64,000 nucleotides of DNA from Miniphocaeibacter sp012841535 (GTDB lineage Bacteria; Bacillota; Clostridia; Tissierellales; Peptoniphilaceae). A program made the translations under genes and the position numbers. The stretch lies in the NCBI RefSeq assembly GCF_049274025.1, contig NZ_JBASRV010000010.1. The stretch is one strand, 5' to 3'. The first letter of the stretch is position 1, and each line of letters opens with the position of its first letter. Below are positions 17,197 to 26,316 of the stretch, piece by piece. Below the pieces are notes generated by a model. It did not search any database and had not been told where the DNA came from. It saw nothing but the letters and a program-made list of their open reading frames with translations.

Positions 17197-18010
17197 CAAG
17201 AAAGAAATTCTAAACCTATCTAAGAATATAAGAAGGATTATAGACGGAAATATGATTGATATTCGCGATAATAAAGAAGGGCCTTTTGGAATTCTTAAAA
17301 ATGATATTTATACTCTTGCTACTTTAAAAAATGAGGAAGTGAACTCTTTTCATAACGAGAGAGATTTAATGTCAGAAACTTTAGCAAATATTTCCCATCA
17401 GTTAAAAACACCTCTTACTTCTATGATGGTTATGGCAGATTTACTTGAAAATGCACCAAAGGATAAACAGTTGGAGTTTATATCAAATATAAAAATAGGA
17501 CTTGCTCAAATGGAGTGGCTTGTTTCTGTACTTCTAAAAATGGCCAAGCTGGATGCGGGAGCTGTTGAGTTTTCAAGAGAAAAAATAAAGGGAAGGAAAT
17601 TAATTGGATTATCTTTAGAGCCTCTTGAAATTTTACTGGATTTGAAAAATCAAAATGTTGAAATTTTAGGGGATATCACTTTAACTTGTGATAGGAAATG
17701 GACTGCTGAGGCTTTAACTAATATTATTAAAAATGCTTCTGAATATTCTCCTGCTGGAAAAAATATTGTAATAGAGTTTGGAGAAAATCCCATAGCTACT
17801 TGGATTTCTGTTAGTGATAGTGGAAATGGGATAACAAACCTTGAAATAGCAAATTTATTTAAACGATTTGAAGGAACAGTAAGTGAAAAAAGTTACGGAA
17901 TTGGACTACCCCTTGCCCTTGCTATTATAAGAGGACAAAATGGCGATATAGATGTTGATGGTGGAGGAAAAGGTAAGGGGGCTACATTTACCTTAAAATT
18001 CTTTAAGTGA
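17186..18010 (+). CDS. Sensor histidine kinase without membrane segments
   Basis: I choose the GTG at 17186 (274 residues), which overlaps the regulator by 11 nt, because GGGGGA sits 9 nt upstream; a TTG at 17177 has no spacing. The phospho-acceptor His71 lies in ISHQLKTPLTS. The ATPase domain carries NIIKNASEYSP (N box), VSDSGNGI and a GIGLPLALAI G box. BceS-type kinases normally begin with two membrane helices; here the protein starts directly with a soluble coil of about 60 residues. The signal may therefore come through the adjacent ABC permease or from the cytosol. Confidence 0.88.
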   Translation: MWISKKEILNLSKNIRRIIDGNMIDIRDNKEGPFGILKNDIYTLATLKNEEVNSFHNERDLMSETLANISHQLKTPLTSMMVMADLLENAPKDKQLEFISNIKIGLAQMEWLVSVLLKMAKLDAGAVEFSREKIKGRKLIGLSLEPLEILLDLKNQNVEILGDITLTCDRKWTAEALTNIIKNASEYSPAGKNIVIEFGENPIATWISVSDSGNGITNLEIANLFKRFEGTVSEKSYGIGLPLALAIIRGQNGDIDVDGGGKGKGATFTLKFFK

Positions 18011-18096
18011 CTAAATTGTCATTTTCAAATAAAAGGAGTCACTTTATAGTCATTTAGGCTTGTTAAAATAGCTTTAGAAATAAAAGGAGGAAGAAA

Positions 18097-18780
18097 ATGA
18101 CAATATTACAAGTCGAAGGACTAACTAAAATATACGGAAAAGGTGACAATATTGTTACTGCATTGGATAATGTTAGTTTTAATGTAAGAAAAGGAGAATT
18201 TGTAGCTATAATAGGAGCTTCGGGTTCAGGAAAATCAACATTAATGCATTTAATTGGAGGGGTGGACCGTCCAACATCGGGAAAAGTACTTGTTGATGGT
18301 AATGATATATATAAATCTACAGAAAGTGAACTGGCAATATTTCGTAGGAGAAATATAGGGATAATTTACCAGTTTTATAATTTAATTCCTACATTAACAG
18401 CTGAAGAAAATATTATGTTACCAAGACTTCTCGATAATAGAAAACCTGATGAAGCTAAATTAAAATCGGTTTTAGAAACCATAGGTTTAACAAACCGTTC
18501 CAAGCATTTACCAGGTGAATTGTCAGGAGGTCAACAACAAAGAGCTTCTATTGGAAGAGCGCTTATTAACGACCCCGCAGTAATTTTAGCAGATGAGCCG
18601 ACAGGAAATCTTGACAGTAAATCAAGTCGTGAAATTGTAGAACTTTTAAAATTCGCCAATAATAGGTATAATCAAACCTTACTCTTAATTACCCATGATG
18701 AAAAAATTGCCTTACAAGCCGATAGGATAATTACAATAGAGGACGGTAAAATCCTTAGGGACGAGGTGATTAAACAGTGA
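18097..18780 (+). CDS. ABC transporter ATP-binding protein, BceA/MacB type
   Basis: This 227-residue ATPase has Walker A GASGSGKST (about 40-48), Q-loop IYQFYNLIPTLTAEEN, signature LSGGQQQRASIGRAL, Walker B VILADEPTGNLDSKSS and the H-loop THDE. The sequence type is that of ATPases paired with FtsX-like permeases for peptide efflux or lipid-linked antibiotic detoxification. AAAGGAGG precedes the ATG. It overlaps the permease gene by 4 nt and follows the two-component genes after 86 bp. Confidence 0.92.
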   Translation: MTILQVEGLTKIYGKGDNIVTALDNVSFNVRKGEFVAIIGASGSGKSTLMHLIGGVDRPTSGKVLVDGNDIYKSTESELAIFRRRNIGIIYQFYNLIPTLTAEENIMLPRLLDNRKPDEAKLKSVLETIGLTNRSKHLPGELSGGQQQRASIGRALINDPAVILADEPTGNLDSKSSREIVELLKFANNRYNQTLLLITHDEKIALQADRIITIEDGKILRDEVIKQ

Positions 18781-20765
18781 AAATAACAGCAAAACTAGCC
18801 TACAGTCAGTTAAAGGTAAATCGTTTAAGAACTTTTTGGACAATGGTGGGAGTTATTCTTTCAACTGCTTTAATTACAGCAGTTTGTAGTTTTGGAGCCA
18901 GTGGTTATGCTTTAATTAAGGACTTTTTAGATGCAAACAAGGCTACAAATAATTTTAAAATTATGGCTACTGTAGCTATACCGGTTGGAATTTTAAGTAT
19001 AATAATTGTGGCCATGTCCGTAGCTGTAATCTCCAATGCCTTTAGAGTAAGTGCAGGAGAGAGAACCACTCAATTTGGAATATTAAAAAGTGTTGGAGCA
19101 ACAAAAAAACAAATTGTTTCTACAGTTATGTCTGAGAGTATCTTTATATCCTTGGTTTCAATTCCATTAGGAATATTATTTGGATTATTTTTAGCCTTTC
19201 TTGGAGTTCAAGTAGCAAACCATTTTCTAGGTGAATTAAATAGTTTGGCACATATTATGATGCATAAGCTTATTATAGTTTTTGATTTTATAATATCATG
19301 GCAGGCTTTAGTCATTGCTACAGTGATTTCCTTTTCTACCATACTACTATCAGCTTGGCTGCCAGCACGGAAAGCTGCAAAATCCTATGCTATAGACAGT
19401 ATAAGGGGAAAAGGAGAGGTTAAACTTGAAAGGAAGATGGTGAAAACCAATCCTCTTATTGGAAAAATATTTGGATTTGAAGGAGTTCTTGCGGCTAAGA
19501 ATATGAAGCGAAGTAAAAGAAATCTTCGCTCTACAGTAATTTCTTTAACAGTTGGAGTTATTTTATTTATTAACCTTGGTTTTTTAAGTAATCAAGTTAA
19601 TAGCTTAATGAAAATGATGTCATTGGATAATGATGCTGCAGTTATAGTTGATTATACATCTATGGTAGATAACTATATTAGTGAAAAAACCGGAGAAGAA
19701 GGTGCTAATATAGTAGAACCGATTAATAGTGAGCTAGGAGATGAAATTACAGAAAAACTAAGAGAATATAATAATACGAGAATATTTGCTTATGGAGGTG
19801 ATATGGAAACCTATAATGCCCTTGTTCCAAAGGGAAATTTAAGGCCTATTATAAAAGAAGTATTAAAAGAATCTGAAATTACAGATAATGAATTATCAGC
19901 GGAACTTATAACAGTAGATAAGGAAAATTATGAGAAATTATGTGAAAAAGCTGGAGTTTCCATTGGTTCAAATATACTTTTAAACTATTATGACTATAAT
20001 GATAATGGAAAGCAGGCTTCCATTAAGCCTTTTGAAATTAAAGATAAGAATTTTAAGCTTATAGAAGGAAATGGCTCAATAAAAGAAATTAAAGTCCACG
20101 GTGAGTTAAATAGAGAGGAAATACCAAGGGAGTTATTTGTACCAAATACAAATATAGTGCGATTAGTAGTACCACAAGGAGAAATGAGAGGGTATAATTG
20201 GTTTTCTACTCCGAAGGATATTGATGGATTTATAGATTATGCCAATGGAGTTATGAATGAAGTCTTTCCTGAAACCTATGTTTATGAATATGGAGAATTA
20301 GGATATAGAACCAGTGTTTATAAAACTGATGATTTTATGAAAGTAATGAATATACCTATTGTTCTAGCAACAGTTTTTTTATATAGTTTTATAGCCTTAC
20401 TGGCCTTAATAGGACTTACTAATATAATTAGCACAATGGCTACTAATGTAAGGGTACGTTCTAAGGAGTTTGCTGTTCTACAAAGTGTAGGTATGACTCC
20501 AGAAGGATTAAAACGGATGTTAAATTTAGAAAGTATTATGTACTCCTATAAATCCTTAGCTATTGGACTACCTGTAGGAATATTATTCACCTATTTAATT
20601 AGTAAATCCATTAGAACTGCATTTCCAATTCCCTACAAACTACCTTGGTTAATGATACTTATAAGTATAGTTGTAGTATTTGCAATAACTTGGATTACAA
20701 TGCAGTATTCCCTGTCGAAAATTAAAAATAAAAATATTATAGAAACAATACGTCTAGAAAAATAA
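18777..20765 (+). CDS. FtsX-like ABC permease, BceB-like
   Basis: This 662-residue protein starts at GTG. An N-terminal FtsX unit (about 1-205) has SAGERTTQFGILKSVGATKK, the coupling helix. A helix near residue 255 precedes an extracellular domain of about 230 residues (280-510), and a second FtsX unit follows with SKEFAVLQSVGMTPEGLKRM. This layout, one large extracellular loop between two FtsX units, is that of BceB transporters. These resist peptide antibiotics and also transmit the signal to their partner kinase, which fits the membrane-free kinase upstream. Confidence 0.88.
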   Translation: MKITAKLAYSQLKVNRLRTFWTMVGVILSTALITAVCSFGASGYALIKDFLDANKATNNFKIMATVAIPVGILSIIIVAMSVAVISNAFRVSAGERTTQFGILKSVGATKKQIVSTVMSESIFISLVSIPLGILFGLFLAFLGVQVANHFLGELNSLAHIMMHKLIIVFDFIISWQALVIATVISFSTILLSAWLPARKAAKSYAIDSIRGKGEVKLERKMVKTNPLIGKIFGFEGVLAAKNMKRSKRNLRSTVISLTVGVILFINLGFLSNQVNSLMKMMSLDNDAAVIVDYTSMVDNYISEKTGEEGANIVEPINSELGDEITEKLREYNNTRIFAYGGDMETYNALVPKGNLRPIIKEVLKESEITDNELSAELITVDKENYEKLCEKAGVSIGSNILLNYYDYNDNGKQASIKPFEIKDKNFKLIEGNGSIKEIKVHGELNREEIPRELFVPNTNIVRLVVPQGEMRGYNWFSTPKDIDGFIDYANGVMNEVFPETYVYEYGELGYRTSVYKTDDFMKVMNIPIVLATVFLYSFIALLALIGLTNIISTMATNVRVRSKEFAVLQSVGMTPEGLKRMLNLESIMYSYKSLAIGLPVGILFTYLISKSIRTAFPIPYKLPWLMILISIVVVFAITWITMQYSLSKIKNKNIIETIRLEK

Positions 20766-20772
20766 TAGATTT

Positions 20773-20812
20773 AACCATAGTCTTAAAGTGATATTTAAGT
20801 CTGTGGTTTTTT
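20773..20812 (+). terminator. Terminator of the Bce-like module
   Basis: Arms 20773-20787 and 20794-20808 pair with one wobble and one mismatch (ends AACCA/TGGTT) around GTGATA, then a T-run. Confidence 0.8.
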
Positions 20813-21027
20813 ATTGGGTAAAATATTTCAAATTATATTTTATAGTCTACATAATAAACCGAGTTAAAAAAATATTTTAAGATTAATACCGGATTTTAAT
20901 TCATATATTATAACTTTTTATAAAAAATCATAATAATATAAAATATATAAAATATCAGAAAAAATAATAAGAAAACTATATAAGATATAAATTATTGACT
21001 ATTATTTGAAAATGTTTATCAATTTAG

Positions 21028-21056
21028 TTGAAAAATATTAAATTGGAATATATAAT
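21028..21056 (+). promoter_or_regulatory. Promoter of the siderophore transport operon
   Basis: TTGAAA (21028-21033) and a perfect TATAAT (21051-21056) have a 17-bp spacer. The expected start point is near 21063, directly before the Fur-like box. The 5' untranslated region would be about 187 nt. The flanking stretch 20813-21027 is AT-rich, with no other element recognised. Confidence 0.75.
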
Positions 21057-21068
21057 TATAAGCATTGT

Positions 21069-21083
21069 TGATATTAGTTATCA
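21069..21083. promoter_or_regulatory. Fur-like box
   Basis: TGATATTAGTTATCA matches the 7-1-7 Fur consensus TGATAAT-N-ATTATCA at 12 of 14 arm positions and is extended by TT/AA on each side. It lies just past the predicted transcription start, a standard site for iron-dependent repression of siderophore uptake. Confidence 0.75.
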
Positions 21084-21110
21084 ATAATATTTTAAATTTG
21101 ATTATTTTAT

Positions 21111-21138
21111 TTCTGTTTTAAAACAGAATAAGGAGGAG
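21111..21138 (+). other. 18-bp palindrome followed by an orphan Shine-Dalgarno
   Basis: TTCTGTTTTAAAACAGAA (21111-21128) is a perfect palindrome. AGGAGGAGG (21130-21138) follows, but no ATG, GTG or TTG lies within the next 20 bases in a useful position. The real gene starts 112 nt later with its own ribosome site. Confidence 0.6.
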
Positions 21139-21249
21139 GATTAATTAAATATAGGTTATTTTTATATTATTTAATTGTTATAGAAATTAAATAGTTGAAT
21201 TTACATTTAAAGTATAATTATTTATTAATAAATATTAAGGAGAATATAT

Positions 21250-22281
21250 ATGGGAAATAAAAAAATTTTTAAATTATCTGTTTTAATGATAGCTTTAATG
21301 GTTATTGTCACAGGATGTGGTTCATCAAATGAAAATGCAGGAAAAGTTGAAACTGCTGAAAATACTACTGAAGTAGTTGAAAATAAAAATACTTCGACAG
21401 TTGAAATAGAAGATATTCACGGTACTGTAGAGGTGCCTGTAAATCCAAAAAATGTTGTTTCTTTAGATAATAGAACTTTTGAAACATTAGCAAATTGGAA
21501 TATTGAATTAGCTGCAGCGCCAAAAGAAGTTATGCCAAAGGAATTATCATATGTTAACGATGAGAAGGTACAAAATATTGGAGACCACAGGGAACCGAAT
21601 CTTGAAATTATTGCAGCTGTTAATCCTGAACTAGTAATTGTAGGACAAAGATTTAGCAGTTTTTATGAAGAAATAAAAGCCTTAGTTCCAGACGCTGTTG
21701 TTATTGATCTTGGCTTTGATGTTTCCGGTGAAAATGGAGCAGCAGGAGAAAGTTTAGTAAATGGACTTGAGAATGCTACGAAATCATTAGGAAAAATATT
21801 TGAAAAAAATGAAGAGGCGGAAAAATTAGTAGCCGATTTTGATAAAGCTATAGAAGATGCTAAAAATGCATATAATGGAACAGATACAATTATGAGTGTT
21901 GTAGTTTCAGGTGGGGAAATTGGTTTTTCAGCTCCAACATCAGGACGTGTTTGGGGACCTATGTATGAAATTTTTGGATGGAAATCTGCTTTAGAAATTG
22001 ATGGTTCTAGTTCCGATCATAAAGGAGATGATATTTCTGTTGAGGCTATAGCAGAAAGTAATCCTGATTGGATTTTTGTTCTTGACCGTGATGCAGCAAC
22101 TTCTTCATCAGAAGATTCAGTTCCTGCTCAAGATGTAATAGATAATTCACCAGCTCTTAAAAATACTAAAGCTGTTTCTGAAGGTAAAATATTATATGCA
22201 CCACAAGATACTTATACAAATGAATCAATACAAACTTATATAGAATTATTTGAAAATATGTCAAATTCTTTAAAGAAGTAA
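21250..22281 (+). CDS. Siderophore ABC transporter substrate-binding lipoprotein
   Basis: This 343-residue protein has a lipoprotein signal ending in VTGC with lipidated Cys23. A Thr/Glu/Asn-rich linker (24-50) and a periplasmic-binding fold of the FepB/BtuF class follow. It begins with DIHGTVEVPVNPKNVVSLD, and NPELVIVGQRF occurs near 130. Sequence style and gene order (binding protein, two permeases, ATPase) match YclNOPQ/CeuE-type catechol siderophore importers. It would capture a ferric siderophore outside the cell. GGAGAAT precedes the ATG. The Fur-like box upstream supports iron control. Confidence 0.9.
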   Translation: MGNKKIFKLSVLMIALMVIVTGCGSSNENAGKVETAENTTEVVENKNTSTVEIEDIHGTVEVPVNPKNVVSLDNRTFETLANWNIELAAAPKEVMPKELSYVNDEKVQNIGDHREPNLEIIAAVNPELVIVGQRFSSFYEEIKALVPDAVVIDLGFDVSGENGAAGESLVNGLENATKSLGKIFEKNEEAEKLVADFDKAIEDAKNAYNGTDTIMSVVVSGGEIGFSAPTSGRVWGPMYEIFGWKSALEIDGSSSDHKGDDISVEAIAESNPDWIFVLDRDAATSSSEDSVPAQDVIDNSPALKNTKAVSEGKILYAPQDTYTNESIQTYIELFENMSNSLKK

Positions 22282-22282
22282 T

Positions 22283-23302
22283 ATGAAGGAGTATGGAAGA
22301 AGAATGAAAATGACAACTGGGGCTGAGAGAACTCAGCCTCTAAATAATAATAAAAACAAATTATGGACAAAATCTTTTATATTGGCCATAATTCTTGTTT
22401 TTATATTAGGAATAATATCTTTGTTTACAGGTGTCTATGATTTACAAGGACAGGAAGATGGAATGGATATGTTTTTTATAACAAGAGTTCCCAGAACAGC
22501 TGCATTGATGTTAACAGGTGCGGCAATGTCTATTTCCGGTCTTGTCACCCAACTTATTACACAGAATAGACTTGTAGAACCTACTACAACAGGAACAATA
22601 GAATGGGCAGGTTTAGGCCTAATCTTCGTATATTTGATTTTTCCTGCACCATCTTTAGTGTTAAGAATGACAGGTGCAATTATTTTTTCTTTTATAGGAA
22701 CTATGATTTTCTTTTTATTTTTAAGAAAGGTTAAGCTTCGTTCATCTTTAATTGTACCTATTATAGGTATGATGTTAGGAGCTGTAATTTCTGCAATCTC
22801 TACTTTTATAGGTTTGGTTTTTCAAATGACACAAAATATTGAAACCTGGTTTGTTGGATCCTTTGCTCCTGTACAAATCGGAAGATATGAATATTTGTGG
22901 TTTATTGTTATTGCTACGATTTTAATTTTCTTTTATGCAGATAGATTGACCTTGGCAGGTCTAGGTGAGGATATAGCAACTAGTCTTGGGGCTAATTATA
23001 ATAAGATTGTTATTCTTGGCACTGGCATAATTTCTTTAATTGTGGGTATTGTTGCGGCAGTAATAGGGAACTTACCGTTTTTAGGATTAATTGTTCCTAA
23101 TATTGTTTCTATGTATAGAGGGGATGACCTTAGAAGTAATTTACCGTGGGTTTGTGTATTAGGTATGGGAATTATTACACTTTGTGATATTATTTCAAGA
23201 ACGATTATTATGCCATTTGAAGTTCCTGTATCCCTAATGCTTGGTACTTTAGGAGCTATTGTTTTCATTATTATGTTACTACAACAACGGAGGGCAAAAT
23301 GA
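22283..23302 (+). CDS. Siderophore ABC transporter permease (FecCD family, first)
   Basis: This 339-residue protein has about nine membrane segments and the FecCD features FFITRVPRTAALMLTGAAMSIS, LRSSLIVPIIGMMLGAVIS and NLPFLGLIVPNIV. The ATG at 22283 follows the previous stop by one base with only a weak ribosome site. A second in-frame ATG at 22304 with GGAAGAAG before it could be the true start and would drop seven residues. It overlaps the next permease by 4 nt. It forms half of the membrane channel. Confidence 0.9.
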   Translation: MKEYGRRMKMTTGAERTQPLNNNKNKLWTKSFILAIILVFILGIISLFTGVYDLQGQEDGMDMFFITRVPRTAALMLTGAAMSISGLVTQLITQNRLVEPTTTGTIEWAGLGLIFVYLIFPAPSLVLRMTGAIIFSFIGTMIFFLFLRKVKLRSSLIVPIIGMMLGAVISAISTFIGLVFQMTQNIETWFVGSFAPVQIGRYEYLWFIVIATILIFFYADRLTLAGLGEDIATSLGANYNKIVILGTGIISLIVGIVAAVIGNLPFLGLIVPNIVSMYRGDDLRSNLPWVCVLGMGIITLCDIISRTIIMPFEVPVSLMLGTLGAIVFIIMLLQQRRAK

Positions 23303-24363
23303 GCGAAACAACATATAAAAAAGGAAAAAGTGTAAAATTGAATTTAAATTCTCATAATGAAAATAGATCGGCTAAGGCCTTTCGCTCTAAAAAAGATGAA
23401 AGAAGATATTGGTTTTTGTTAATAACATTATTAATATTGGGAGTGGTATTTTCCTATGGACTTTTAGTCTATAACAATCCGGTTCCTGTAAATTCACCAT
23501 CATTTATACCGGTAGTTAAAAGAAGGGTAGTAGCTTTAGTTGCAATGCTTATTGCTGCTATAAGCCAAAGTCTTTCTACTGTTGCTTTTCAATCCAGTAC
23601 AAATAATAAGATTATTACCCCATCTTTGTTGGGGTTTGAAGCATTATATTCAACAATACACACAGCAACTATGTTTTTTGGTGGTTTAACTATTTTTATT
23701 AACTCAAAGGGTATAGGATTTTTCTTATTTCAAATAGTTGTTATGGTTATTATGTGCTTAATTCTTTATGGCTGGTTACTTTCCGGAAAATATGGAAATT
23801 TACAACTTATGCTTTTAATAGGAGTTATTATTGGGACAGGATTAAAATCTGTTTCATCTTTTATGCGTAGGCTTCTTGCTCCATCGGAATTTGATGTTTT
23901 ACAGGCAAGGTTATTTGGTTCTGTTAACAATGCAGATCCAAAGTATTTTCCAATAGCAATTCCAATAGTTTTAATTGTTGCAGTTCTTTTATTTGCCTAC
24001 TCAAAAAAATTAAATGTTCTGTCCCTTGGTAAAAATGCTAGCACTACTTTAGGAGTAAATCATAAATCCGGAGTTATTTATACACTTGTTTTAGTTTCAA
24101 TATTAATGTCAATTTCAACAGCGTTAGTAGGACCTCTTACCTTCTATGGCTTTTTAGTTGCAACAATGACCTATCAAGTGGCACCGACATATGATCATAG
24201 GTATATTTTTCCAATGGCTCTTGTTATAGGATTTTTAATTATTACAGGTGCATACTTTTTTATGTACCATGTATTTAATGCACAAGGAGTAGTTTCTATT
24301 ATTATAGAAATGTTTGGTGGAATTACTTTTTTAATTGTAATGCTAAGAAAGGGAACTTTATGA
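23299..24363 (+). CDS. Siderophore ABC transporter permease (FecCD family, second)
   Basis: This 354-residue protein has a basic N-terminal tail of about 35 residues and then about nine membrane segments. VKRRVVALVAMLIAAISQSLS near 73 and SIISTALVGPLTFYGF-like helices are typical of YclO-type permeases. It overlaps both neighbours by 4 nt, so binding protein, permeases and ATPase are one translational unit. It pairs with the preceding permease as a heterodimeric channel. Confidence 0.9.
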   Translation: MSETTYKKGKSVKLNLNSHNENRSAKAFRSKKDERRYWFLLITLLILGVVFSYGLLVYNNPVPVNSPSFIPVVKRRVVALVAMLIAAISQSLSTVAFQSSTNNKIITPSLLGFEALYSTIHTATMFFGGLTIFINSKGIGFFLFQIVVMVIMCLILYGWLLSGKYGNLQLMLLIGVIIGTGLKSVSSFMRRLLAPSEFDVLQARLFGSVNNADPKYFPIAIPIVLIVAVLLFAYSKKLNVLSLGKNASTTLGVNHKSGVIYTLVLVSILMSISTALVGPLTFYGFLVATMTYQVAPTYDHRYIFPMALVIGFLIITGAYFFMYHVFNAQGVVSIIIEMFGGITFLIVMLRKGTL

Positions 24364-25112
24364 TAAAAATTAATAATGCAAAAAAGAACTATAGTAGTGA
24401 AGTTAATATAGGTCCATTAAATATTAAAATACCAAAAGCTGGTATTACTTCTTTAATCGGACCAAACGGTGCAGGAAAGTCTACAACACTTTTAATGATT
24501 GGAAGATTGTTAAATATAGATGAAGGTCAAATAGAAGTGGCGAATATGGATGTTTCTAAGGTTAAATCAGAGGATTTGGCAAAAGTTTTAACTATTTTGC
24601 GTCAAGAGAATCATTTTGTTACAAGACTCACTGTTAGACAACTAGTTGGATTTGGACGTTTTCCCTATTCAAAGGGAAGATTAACAGAAGAAGATGAAGC
24701 TATTATTTCTAAATATATAGATTTTTTACACTTAACGGAGTTAGAAAATAGGTATTTAGATGAGCTTTCAGGAGGTCAAAGACAAAGAGCTTATGTAGCT
24801 ATGGTTTTATGTCAAGAAACTGAATATGTTCTTTTAGATGAACCTTTAAATAATCTTGATGTAGCTCGTTCTGTTCAAATGATGGAACATTTAAGATACG
24901 CAGCTAATGAATTTGGAAGAACAATATTAACGGTTATGCATGATATAAATTTTGCTACAAAGTATTCCGATAGAATTTGTGCAATGAAAAATGGTAAAAT
25001 AGTAGCTTTTGGTACAATAGACGAGGTTATGAAACCGGAACTTCTAACAGAAGTATTTGAAACAAAAATAGAAATAATAGAAGGTCCCTATGGACCAATT
25101 GCAATATACTAA
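24360..25112 (+). CDS. Siderophore ABC transporter ATP-binding protein
   Basis: This 250-residue ATPase of the FepC class has Walker A GPNGAGKST (about 34-42), Q-loop LRQENHF, signature LSGGQRQRAYVAMVL, Walker B YVLLDEPLNNLD and the H-loop MHDINFATKYSD. It overlaps the permease gene by 4 nt and ends the operon before a terminator. It powers import of the ferric siderophore. Confidence 0.93.
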   Translation: MIKINNAKKNYSSEVNIGPLNIKIPKAGITSLIGPNGAGKSTTLLMIGRLLNIDEGQIEVANMDVSKVKSEDLAKVLTILRQENHFVTRLTVRQLVGFGRFPYSKGRLTEEDEAIISKYIDFLHLTELENRYLDELSGGQRQRAYVAMVLCQETEYVLLDEPLNNLDVARSVQMMEHLRYAANEFGRTILTVMHDINFATKYSDRICAMKNGKIVAFGTIDEVMKPELLTEVFETKIEIIEGPYGPIAIY

Positions 25113-25158
25113 TTGTAGATTATTTCTGTTTAAAATATATAGTTTTAATTAATATATG

Positions 25159-25191
25159 AAAAGTTGAGAGAGTGTTCTTTCAACTTTTTTT
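25159..25191 (+). terminator. Terminator of the siderophore operon
   Basis: AAAAGTTGAGAGA (25159-25171) pairs with TCTTTCAACTTTT (25176-25188), one wobble, GTGT loop, and continues as a T-run to 25191. Confidence 0.88.
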
Positions 25192-25422
25192 GTTCTTTAA
25201 TTAATATTTTATTTAGAAATATACTATTATTACAAAATATTTAAAAAAGAAATATTATTAATATAATTTAATAAAACTGTATAAAGGTTTTTGTTAAAAT
25301 GTTTTAAATTTAATTTTAAAAGTAAATTATTATAAAAAAATATAATTCGAACAAAAAAACAAACAATTAATGTTTAGTAAACTTTTTAAAAAAATAATTT
25401 TAAATAACACATAAGATATTAT

Positions 25423-25449
25423 GAATAATTATTCGTTATACTATATAAC
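25423..25449. promoter_or_regulatory. Candidate operator of the DeoR-type regulator
   Basis: Two palindromes stand end to end: GAATAATTATTC (25423-25434, perfect) and GTTATA-CTA-TATAAC (25435-25449, perfect arms). They lie 89 bp before the regulator start in an otherwise featureless AT-rich region (25192-25538). TATACT inside the second could serve as a -10. Confidence 0.45.
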
Positions 25450-25538
25450 AAATGTGTATTATTGGCTAAAAAATGAATAAAAGACCATTGACATTTATAA
25501 AAATTATTTATACAATTTGTTACAAAGGTGATCATCTT

Positions 25539-26306
25539 ATGAAAACAAACAAAAGAATTAATGAGGTTAAAAAATATTTAGACAGTAATGGTTTTACAAC
25601 TGTTACTAAATTAGCAGAAGTTTTTTCAGTTAGCGCTATGACTATAAGGAGAGATTTAAACTCCTTAGAAGAATTGAATTTAGTAAAAAGAGAAAAGGGA
25701 GGGGCTTATCCTAGAAACCCTGCTTATATTGAAACTAAATATGAGAGAAAGAAAATTGAAAATGTAAGGGCAAAAAGAAGAATAGCTATTGAAGGAAATA
25801 AACTTATTGAAGATGGGGATATAGTTTTTTTAGATGCTGGAACAACAACATTTATGTTAATGGAAAGTATTTTAGAAAAAGAATATAAAAACTTAACTGT
25901 CGTAACAAATGATATAAGTATCGCATTTTATATGATGAATAGAGAAGATATAAATATGATTTTTATTGGGGGAAACGTTTCTAAGGCAACCTATAGCACT
26001 CAAGGCTATATTGCAAAAAATAATATAGAAATGTTGCATTTTGATAAATGTTTTTTAGGAATTTCATATATAGACAGTAACTATAGATTATATACTCCAA
26101 CTATGGGGAAGGTTGAATATAAAAAAATTGTTTTACAAAATTCTAATGAAAAAATTCTTCTTGCAGATAGTTCTAAATTTAATAAAAATAGTCTATATTT
26201 CATAGCTGATATGAAAGAATTTAATGTATTAATAACTGAAAAAAATATAAATTATGAAAATAATAAATATTTTTTAGAAAATAGAATTAAGGTAATAATA
26301 GCATAA
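25539..26306 (+). CDS. DeoR/GlpR family transcriptional regulator
   Basis: The open frame begins at 25473, but the ATG at 25539 is preferred: AAAGGTGATC lies 7 nt before it and the protein then starts at the DeoR helix-turn-helix. The 255-residue product has LAEVFSVSAMTIRRDLNSLE (DeoR signature, about 24-43). The sugar-phosphate-sensing domain contains LDAGTTTFMLMESIL (about 97-111) and ILLADSSKFNKNS. It precedes three sugar-acid genes on the same strand with short gaps and probably represses them until a phosphorylated intermediate appears. Confidence 0.9.
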   Translation: MKTNKRINEVKKYLDSNGFTTVTKLAEVFSVSAMTIRRDLNSLEELNLVKREKGGAYPRNPAYIETKYERKKIENVRAKRRIAIEGNKLIEDGDIVFLDAGTTTFMLMESILEKEYKNLTVVTNDISIAFYMMNREDINMIFIGGNVSKATYSTQGYIAKNNIEMLHFDKCFLGISYIDSNYRLYTPTMGKVEYKKIVLQNSNEKILLADSSKFNKNSLYFIADMKEFNVLITEKNINYENNKYFLENRIKVIIA

Positions 26307-26316
26307 AGGAGTTACT

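Noticed and set aside
25473..25538. N-terminal extension of the DeoR-type regulator
   Set aside because: The internal ATG at 25539 has a good ribosome site and starts the usual helix-turn-helix, whereas the earlier ATG has none.
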